A stretch of DNA of 64,000 nt, from NCBI GenBank assembly GCA_963921935.1, contig OY998175.1, positions 223,402,517 to 223,466,516 of the forward strand. Direction: 5' to 3'. This DNA comes from Galeruca laticollis. Its lineage: Eukaryota; Arthropoda; Insecta; Coleoptera; Chrysomelidae. Below the pieces are notes generated by a model. That model ran no database searches. It saw only the letters and a list, made by a program, of their open reading frames with translations, and was not told where the DNA came from. The position numbers were made by a program, and so were the translations under genes. Shown in pieces: positions 57,205 through 64,000 of this stretch (its first letter is position 1; every line of letters starts with the position of its first letter).

Positions 57205-59345
57205 TTGGATTTACGTTGTTTTTGATAATTAAAATTATTAAGCATTAAAATTTGAGTTTCGCTTTTAATTAATAAAGATTCAAAAATCCTCTTATAGTCG
57301 AGGCAATGAAGCATTATGATAGGAAATCTTTTAGGATAGGACGTATCGAAATGCGGTTTTTTGCATTCGCTTGCAAAAATTATTGATATCATTCGTACCT
57401 ACTTTGTACCTATTACAAACCGGACGTTGCATTGCTGCAGCCAAAAATGCATGAGAAAAATGCATTTTTTGAGAGTCCTTTTAGCAAATTTGATAACTTC
57501 GTAAATAAGAGTAAGAATTGGCTCGAGTCGGGTACCCGGGTGTTTTCTAGGTCGCTAATCACGATTATGATGTTCAAATTGACCCCCCGAACACCTGGAG
57601 CTCAGGAACGCCGACGAACCTCATCTCCGGGGACTATCCCGAACTTTATTCGAGAGACAAGAGAAACTGGGTACTCGGGGGTTTTTTGGCTCGCTAAATT
57701 CAAATATACCATCGGCGAATACCCCACGGGTACCTGGTGGGCTCTAACCTGGACGCAGGCGTCATATTCGAGAATTTTTTTGGAAATATCGTCAATACCG
57801 AAGCGAAAATCGTTATGGGGGCTTTTTGTGTGCGCTAAATCCGAATTTTATGTTGAAAGCGACCACTCGAACACCTGGTGCGCTCTAACCTGGCCCTGAA
57901 CGTCATCCCCGAGGGTTTTCCAGACATAATTGACAAAAACTTCCGAAAATCGTTACGGGGAGTTTTATGGCTCGCTCCAATCAAATATGGCACAGGCCAA
58001 CACCCCTCGAACACCTGGTGCACCCTACCCTGGCTCTGAACGTCATCTCCGAGGGTTTTGCCAGACACAATTGAAAAATACCAACCAAAAATCGTTACTG
58101 CGGGTTTTTTGAGTCGCTGAATTCAAATATAGTGCCGACAAACCCCCCCGGAGGCACCTGGTGCAACCTACTCTGGCTCTGAACGTTTTCCCCGAGGGCT
58201 TTCCAGACACAATTGAAAAAGACCAACTAAAAATCCTTAATGCAGGTTTTTTGGGTCGCTGAATTCAAATATGGCACCGACGCACACCCCACAGACACCT
58301 GGTACGCCCTATCCTGGCTCTGAACGTCATCCCCGAGAGTTTTCCAGACACAATTAAAAAACCACCCAAAAATCGGTACAGGAGGTTTCGTGGTGCGATG
58401 AATTCAAATATGGCATCGTCTTTATAAAAAGTGTCTGGAAACTCCTCGTAGATGACGTTTAGAGCTAGGGTAGGGCGAACCAGGTGTCCGTGGGGTGTTC
58501 TTCGGTGCCATATTGGAATTCAGCGACCCTAAAAACCTCCAGTAACGATTTTTTGTTGGTCTTTCTCAAGTGTGTCTGAAACACCCTCGGGGATGACGTT
58601 CAGAGCCAGGTTAGTCTGCACCAAGTGTCCGTGAGGTGTTGGCAGGTGCCATATTTGATTTCAGCGAGCCAAAAACCCCCCGTAACGATTTTTGGGTGTT
58701 TTTTTTCAATTACGTCTGGAAAACCCTCGGGGATGACGTACAGGGCCAGGAAGGGCACACACAAAAAGCCCCCATGACGATTTTTGGTTCGTTATTGTCG
58801 ATATTTCCAGAAAAATTCTCGAAGATGACGACCGCGTCCAGTTTGGGACCCACCAGGTTGCTGTGGGGTGTTCGCCGATGGTATATTCGAATTCAGCGAC
58901 TCAAAAAATCCCCAGGTGCCCAGTTTCTCTCGTCTCTCGCATAAAGTTCGGGATAGTCCCCGGATATGACGTTCGTCGGTGTTCCTGAGCTCCAGATGTT
59001 CGGGAGGTCAATTTGAATATCATAATCTTGATCAGCGACCTCGAAAACCCCCGGGTATTACCTGACTCGAGCCAATTCTGACTCTCATTTATGAAATTTT
59101 TAAATTTGCCAAAAGGCCTCCCAAAAGATGCATTTTTTGCATGCATTTTGGGCTGCAGCAGTGCAACTTCGGGTTTGTAATAGTTACAAAGTAGGTACGA
59201 ATGATATAAATAGTTCTTTGCAAGCGAATGCAAAAAACCGCATTCCGATACATCCTATCCTAAAAGATTTCCTATCGTTGGCCTTTTTAGTATTCATTGC
59301 CTCGACTATTACGGTTAATTGTCAAAAAAGTTGAAGTTTTTTAAT
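57205..59345. repeat. Foldback: palindrome whose arms are 141-bp tandem repeats
   Basis: The left arm (about 57205-58430) and right arm (about 58435-59345) are inverted copies with gaps. The outer parts pair TAGGAAATCTTTTAGGATAGG (near 57319) and AGCCAAAAATGCAT (near 57440) with their complements near 59265 and 59150. The inner left arm holds six units at 57691, 57831, 57971, 58113, 58255 and about 58393; the right arm has about three reversed units. Each unit carries CACCTGGTGC, TGAACGTCATCCCCGAGGG and an ATCGTTA block. No coding frame is convincing in it. Confidence 0.9.
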
Positions 59346-59417
59346 TGACGTTTTACGTGCGATAATATCTTGAATTTTTAGTTCATTTATTGTTTAACGA
59401 GTATCTACATAAACAAA

Positions 59418-60450
59418 ATGGTACGTGCTCTAGCTGACAAAGTAGCAGCTATCTCAATTATTGGTGAAAGTGGAAATAATTTTCATGCGGCGGAACGCAT
59501 TTTTAATAAGACAAACCTCGATCGCCCTATATCGAGGACTTATTTGAGGGAGCTTTCTCATAAGTTTCAACAAACAGGTAGTGTTGATGATGCTAAACGA
59601 TCGGGTTAACCAAATATCGGTATTGATAAACAAATTGCTATAGAGTAAACCCTTCTTCTTCCACAGCACAAGTAATGTCTACCTGTGGAGTCAGTCATAG
59701 TACAGTACACAGGGTGTTGACAAAAATAAAATTTCATCCATACAAATTAAAAATGGTGCATCAACTTTCAGAAGACGACCACGACCGAAAGCTGCAATTC
59801 TGTGAAAATATGTCCACTAACATTCTCCGACAACCAGACTATGTAAGGATAATTTGTTTTATTGGCGAAAGTACTTTCTTAGTGGAAATATTGTTACTTA
59901 AAATGTGAGGTATTGGAGTGAAATAAATCCTCACATATTTCGTGAAAAACATATACAGTTCCCATTAAAAGTAAATGTCTGGACAGGTATTTGGGGAAAC
60001 CACATAGTGGGACTCCTTTTCTTTGAACTTTAATTTATCCGATGAAGTATATCTCGGGATGTTAGAAAACGCAATTGAATCGTTCGTTCTTCAAATTCTG
60101 GATGATCATATTGGAAATAACGTTCCAACAAGATGGTGCTCCTGCACACTATCACTTTACAGTAACAGATTATCTAGATGAGGAATAACCTGGTAGATGG
60201 ATTGGACGACGCGGTCAATAGAATGGCCAGCTAGGTTACCGGACCTAACACCTTTAGATTTTTTCTGTGGCTATATCATAAATCTAAAGTTTACGCTACA
60301 GCTCCTGACAGTAATGTCGTTTTAAAACAACGAATTGTTGATGAATGTAGGGCAATTTCCCCTGACATATTTCATCGAATCCGACATGAGTTTAATAATA
60401 AGATGTTTTACTGCCAGGAAGTAGAGAGAGCACATTTTGAACAATTATTA
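59418..60450 (+). pseudogene. Mariner-like transposase (DUF4817-type HTH), decayed
   Basis: ATG 59418 opens MVRALADKVAAISIIGESGN and an HTH (AAERIFNKTNLDRPISRTYL). Stops follow from 59607. Later pieces read VSHSTVHRVLTKIKFHPYK, CFIGESTFLVE (the first catalytic Asp of the usual SDEST is Gly), QQDGAPAHYH (second Asp kept), DLTPLDFF (third Asp) and a C-terminal IVDECRAISPDIFHRIR, then YCQEVERAHFEQLL to 60450. The family is common in insects. Loss of the Asp and many stops make it inactive. Confidence 0.85.
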
Positions 60451-60651
60451 TAAAATCTTGTTCTTAAATATTTATTAATTAAAAGCGGAACTCAAATCTT
60501 AGTTTTATTTATTTTAACCATGCCTATTACATCACCTGTTACCAATAGTAGATACGCTTACAATAGTTTATTTTCACGCTCCAAATTTCATCAGTCTAAG
60601 TATCACCGTCAAAAGAAAAGAAGGGGAATGGGCCTTTTGAGAAGCACTGTA

Positions 60652-60941
60652 TACAAAAACAAACAGATGAATGGGTTATGTTCATTTCCAAGCTACCAAA
60701 TGTCATGATAAAATAGAGTTCTTTTTCTTGTATCGCTACTTTGGATAACTCAATTAAAGAATAATTTGATAAAGGAACTTCTAATGAAAGCAGCTTTTAT
60801 ATCAGATCTTCAATAACTGTATAATGTTTTACATTCCCATACACTTGAATCTTTCCTTTTTAATAATCGATATATTCCATATAATCGATACTTTGTTTCC
60901 TTATTACTGTTATTTAAAAATCGTAATATGAATATATTATA
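60652..60941. other. AT-rich DNA, nothing recognised
   Basis: A short spacer between two transposon remnants with no identified feature. Confidence 0.5.
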
Positions 60942-61300
60942 CACTGGCGAGCAAAAAATTGAGGTCACCTTAAAATTTTCATGTTCTTTTCAGATCGTAT
61001 TCGCAAACTGTACATCATTGCATGTGGTTTTGTAAGCTGAATGTGATACTCTATTATAAAGAAAAATGCATTTTTTTCTTGGATTCCATGATTTATTCTG
61101 AAAAAGCAACAAATTAAATTTTGGGCGAAATTCAACATTTTGTTGTTAGGAAAAATATGGAACGAACAAAATGAGAAAAACTTGACATTTATAACGTGTC
61201 TTCCCTCCTCTTGTATTGATGACTGCTTGAAGTCAGCGCGGCATACTTTGAATTAAATTGCGGATCACATTCTGGTCGATGTTATCTCATTCCTGCAACA
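60942..61300 (-). mobile_element. Tc1-like element, one end and C-terminal coding piece
   Basis: CACTGGCGAGCAAAAAATTG after a TA at 60940-60941 looks like a Tc1-type terminus. Near 61190-61300 the minus strand reads DNIDQNVIRNLIQSMPRRLQ and then AVINTRGGKTRY, the usual end of a Tc1 transposase. The rest is missing: at about 61295 the sequence changes to the jockey-like LINE. Confidence 0.75.
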
Positions 61301-64000
61301 GCAAAGAGCCTCCTCGTAGAATGCACTATTAGTTCATTCGGGCGTTCCCTGGGCAACGGTACGAAAGTATCGGCTAATCTTTCCACAAACTGAGCTACAC
61401 TAATTAGAGATCGTATCGAAAACATGGAAAAAGGGCCCTTTTTAGAGCCAAGCTTGACAATCATATCACTCAATGTTGAAGGCATTTCAAATACTAAGCA
61501 AGACTTAATCTCCAACCTATGCAAAGAGAATTCATGTGACGTCCTATGCCTCCAGGAAACACACAGGGGGCCATCACAACGACGTCCAAACATACCAGGA
61601 ATGGCACTAGTGAAGGAATGCCCCCATTACCAATATGGAAGCGCAATATTTGTAAAACCAGGAATCAAAGTAAATAATTTACAAGCCATCACACTTAATA
61701 ACATAGAACTGATCACGATTAACCTTGGAAATATAAGGATATCCTCAATATACAAACCACCGAACGAGTTATTCTTATTCCCTCAACATCTTAACCAACC
61801 ACATGTGGTAATAGGAGACTTCAATAGCCACAGCACAACTTGGGGATACCGTGACATGAACGAGGATGGCGAACTCCTGGAGAGATGGGCCGAGGACAAT
61901 GACATGACCCTCATCTATGATCAGAAACAGCCCGCTTCCTTTAATAGTGGCAGATGGATGAGAGGCTATAACCCGGATCTTATCTTCACCAACAACTCTC
62001 TAGCTGCAACGTGCAACAAGACAGTCATGGACCCTATCCCACACTCCCAACATCGGCCAATTATGCTGAAGTTTAGACCAGTGATAATGCCGCAGAAGGT
62101 CCCATTTAAAAGACGGTTTAATCTAAGAAGGGCAGACTGGAATAAATTCACAGAAGAGATCGACAAAGAAATTAGAGACCTCCCACCGACCCCAGCAAAC
62201 TGCGATAATTTCATTCCTGCAATCAAGAAGACAGCGAGGCGCTGCATTCCCCGCGGCTGTAGAACTTACTATATACCTGGTCTCCCCAAAGAAAGTAAAG
62301 ACACATACGAGGAATATTTAGAGCACTACAGTCGGAATCCCTTTTCTCCGGAAACCATACAGCTAGGTGACCAGCTGATCGATTCCATAAGTAGGGAGAG
62401 ACAAGGGGCATGGAAAGACACGTTAGAAAGCCTAGATATGGAACACAGCAGTAGAAAGGCCTGGAGCCTCATTAAAAAGCTATCAGGCGACCCAACATCC
62501 TCCAAAGACCAGGTAAACGTCACCGCCAACGAAATCGCACATCAGCTACTTCTAAATGGTAAGCCAGATCAATAAGTGAAAGTGACCCGCACTTTCAGGA
62601 TGGCACAACAGCCTAGACAAGCTAATAAGGATTACTTTACCATTACAGAACTGGAAACTGCAATCGAGTCTCTGAAGGCCAGGAAGGCCCCAGGCCCTGA
62701 TGACATCCTGAATGAGTTCCTGATAAACCTAGGCCCATCAGCCCTGAACTGGCTTCTTCAAATGTATAACTCATGCTGGAACAACAATACAATCCCAAAA
62801 TTGTGGCTAAAAGCTAAGGTCGTAGCCATCCACAAACCAGGGAAACCACGGGAAGATGCCAAAAGCTACCGCCCGGTGTCACTGTTATGCTCTCCGTTCA
62901 AACTCTACGAACGCCTCATTCTGAACAAGTATGGGCCCCAAATTGAAAACCACCTAATCTCCCAGCAAGCAGGGTTTAGACCTGGGAAATCCTGTACTGG
63001 TCAGGTTTTAAGCCTCACACAACACATTGAGGATGTCTTTGAAAGAAAGGCAAAAACGGGGACCGTCTTTATAGATTTAACGGCGGCATATGACACTATA
63101 AACCATAAAATATTACTGGGAAAATCTTCGAAATGACAGGTGATTTACAGTTGACGAAAGTGCTAAACACAATGCTATCGAATAGAAGGTTTTATGTAGA
63201 GTTCCAAGGATCAAAAAGCCGCTGGAGGAACCAGAAGAATGGCCTTCCCCAAGGTAGCGTTCTCGCACCCATGCTCTTCAATGTGTATACCAACGACCAA
63301 CCAACCGGCCCAACAACAAGAAGCTTCATCTACGCCGATGACGTAGCTATCACCTGCCAGTCAAAAAACATCGCAGAGATAGAGGAGCACTTAACAGAAT
63401 CTTTATCAAGGCTGAGTGGCTATTATAGATCTAACCAACTCCGCCCAAAACCAGCAAAGACGCAGACATGCCTATTTCATCTCAATAACCGACAGGCGAG
63501 AAGGGAACTGCAAATAGAGTGGAACTCAGTTAGACTGCAACACTGCCCAAACCCAGTCTATCTAGGGGTTACATTGGACCGCTCCCTCACCTACAAGAAG
63601 CATATTGATAAAACCAAGGCCAAAGACAACACCAGAAACGGCATTCTTCGTAAACTGACTAACGCTCGTTGGGGGGCGAACCCTAACGTCCTGCGCTCCT
63701 CGGCCCTTGCACTGTGCTACTCCGCGGCCGAATATGCATCTCCCGTATGGCAGAGATCAGCACACGCCCATAGGCTGGACCCTGTCCTGAACGACACGTG
63801 TAGATTAATAACGGGATGCCTAAAACCCACCAACCTTGACCAACTCTACATGCTAGCCGGAATCGCAACCCCACAAATACGGAGGGAAACCCTAGCCATG
63901 GCCGAACGAAACAGACAATGCGACGACACCAGACATCCTCTGTATCAACATATACCGGTAGCGGCCAGACTAAAATCTAGGCGAAACTTTATACAATCTA
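61300..64000 (+). mobile_element. Jockey-like LINE, runs off the window
   Basis: The sequence is more GC-rich than its surroundings and codes for endonuclease and reverse transcriptase up to the window edge. The 5' untranslated part probably starts about 61295-61423, directly abutting the Tc1 fragment. The 3' end is not in view. Confidence 0.88.
61424..64000 (+). pseudogene. LINE ORF2: EEP endonuclease and reverse transcriptase
   Basis: ATG 61424 opens a frame with the endonuclease motifs SLNVEGI, LCLQETHRG, VIGDFNSHSTTWGY and PHSQHRPIML (the usual SDH reads SQH). A TAA at 62573-62575 interrupts the frame, which continues in phase into RT: RKAPGPDDILNEF, SYRPVSLLCSPFKLYERLI, QAGFRPGKSC and VFIDLTAAYDTI. 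At about 63121 a one-base loss in an A-run shifts the frame. The next frame is open to the window end with NGLPQGSVLAPMLFNVYTND, FIYADDVAIT (catalytic YADD) and YLGVTLDRSLTYKKH. These features fit jockey-type elements. Only two breaks are seen, so the copy is rather young. Confidence 0.9.

Larger units (their letters stand above)
56966..60649 (+). mobile_element. Mariner-like element with long inverted repeats and an inner foldback
   Basis: Inverted repeats of about 130 bp (CAGTGCTTTTCAAAA at 56966, mirrored at 60649) are flanked by TA at 56964-56965 and 60650-60651. Further inward, GTTTCGCTTTTAATTAATAA near 57255 pairs with sequence near 60470. The element holds a mariner-like transposase remnant (59418-60450) and a 2.1-kb palindromic block (57205-59345). 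Confidence 0.88.

Noticed and set aside
57432..58944. Open frames of 60-155 codons on both strands in the foldback
   Set aside because: They follow the tandem units and the inverted symmetry, with no conserved domain; the sequence is repeat, not gene.

Overview
This is an AT-rich stretch of eukaryotic, almost certainly insect, nuclear DNA. It is made almost entirely of transposable elements, their broken genes and tandem repeats. Signs of an insect source are an errantivirus-type LTR element with gag, pol and env and a Ser-tRNA-type primer site, an mdg1/412-type LTR element, PIF/Harbinger elements with a paired MADF gene, Tc1/mariner relatives, a Penelope-like element with a GIY-YIG domain, and jockey-type and RTE-type LINEs. 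No intact host gene, rRNA or tRNA gene was recognised. All coordinates were read by eye; splice sites are predictions.

Layout. 1-5700: gene-poor AT-rich DNA with a microsatellite, two faint Penelope-tail remnants and a tandem repeat. 5731-6699 (minus): a three-exon, phase-consistent gene remnant of unknown family. 6887-8497: a 355-bp satellite between (TA)n tracts. 9015-17980: a three-level nest, in which an mdg1/412-like LTR element has its 3' LTR split by a spliced Tc1/mariner-type element (DD~80E, 'Sailor'-like), itself split by a hAT element. 19243-19409: a possible terminal zinc-finger exon. 19477-22640: two Penelope-like copies head to head. 23095-24695: an RTE-like LINE. 25046-32628: Harbinger 1, filled by a LINE and a 1.86-kb tandem duplication. 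34185-36845: a FLYWCH/MULE transposase remnant interleaved with 173-bp satellite units. 37040-42165: Harbinger 2, carrying a pogo-like element and a 0.54-kb duplication. 42168-42592: a 41-bp minisatellite. 43605-44685: two candidate spliced gene fragments. 45317-52860: a nearly intact errantivirus. 54028-56960: one LINE cut by a MITE and by a second Sailor-like element. 56966-60649: a mariner-like element containing a 2.1-kb foldback. 60942-61300: a Tc1 fragment. 61300-64000: a jockey-like LINE running off the window.

The region records repeated nested insertion. Most insertions can be ordered because target-site duplications and split host elements are still readable. Most coding regions carry only one or a few stops or frameshifts. 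The errantivirus LTRs differ at about four of 196 positions, so some activity is fairly recent. The least explained items are the spliced remnant at 5731-6699, the palindromic array inside the mariner-like element, the head-to-head Penelope pair, and the interleaving of the two Harbinger genes.
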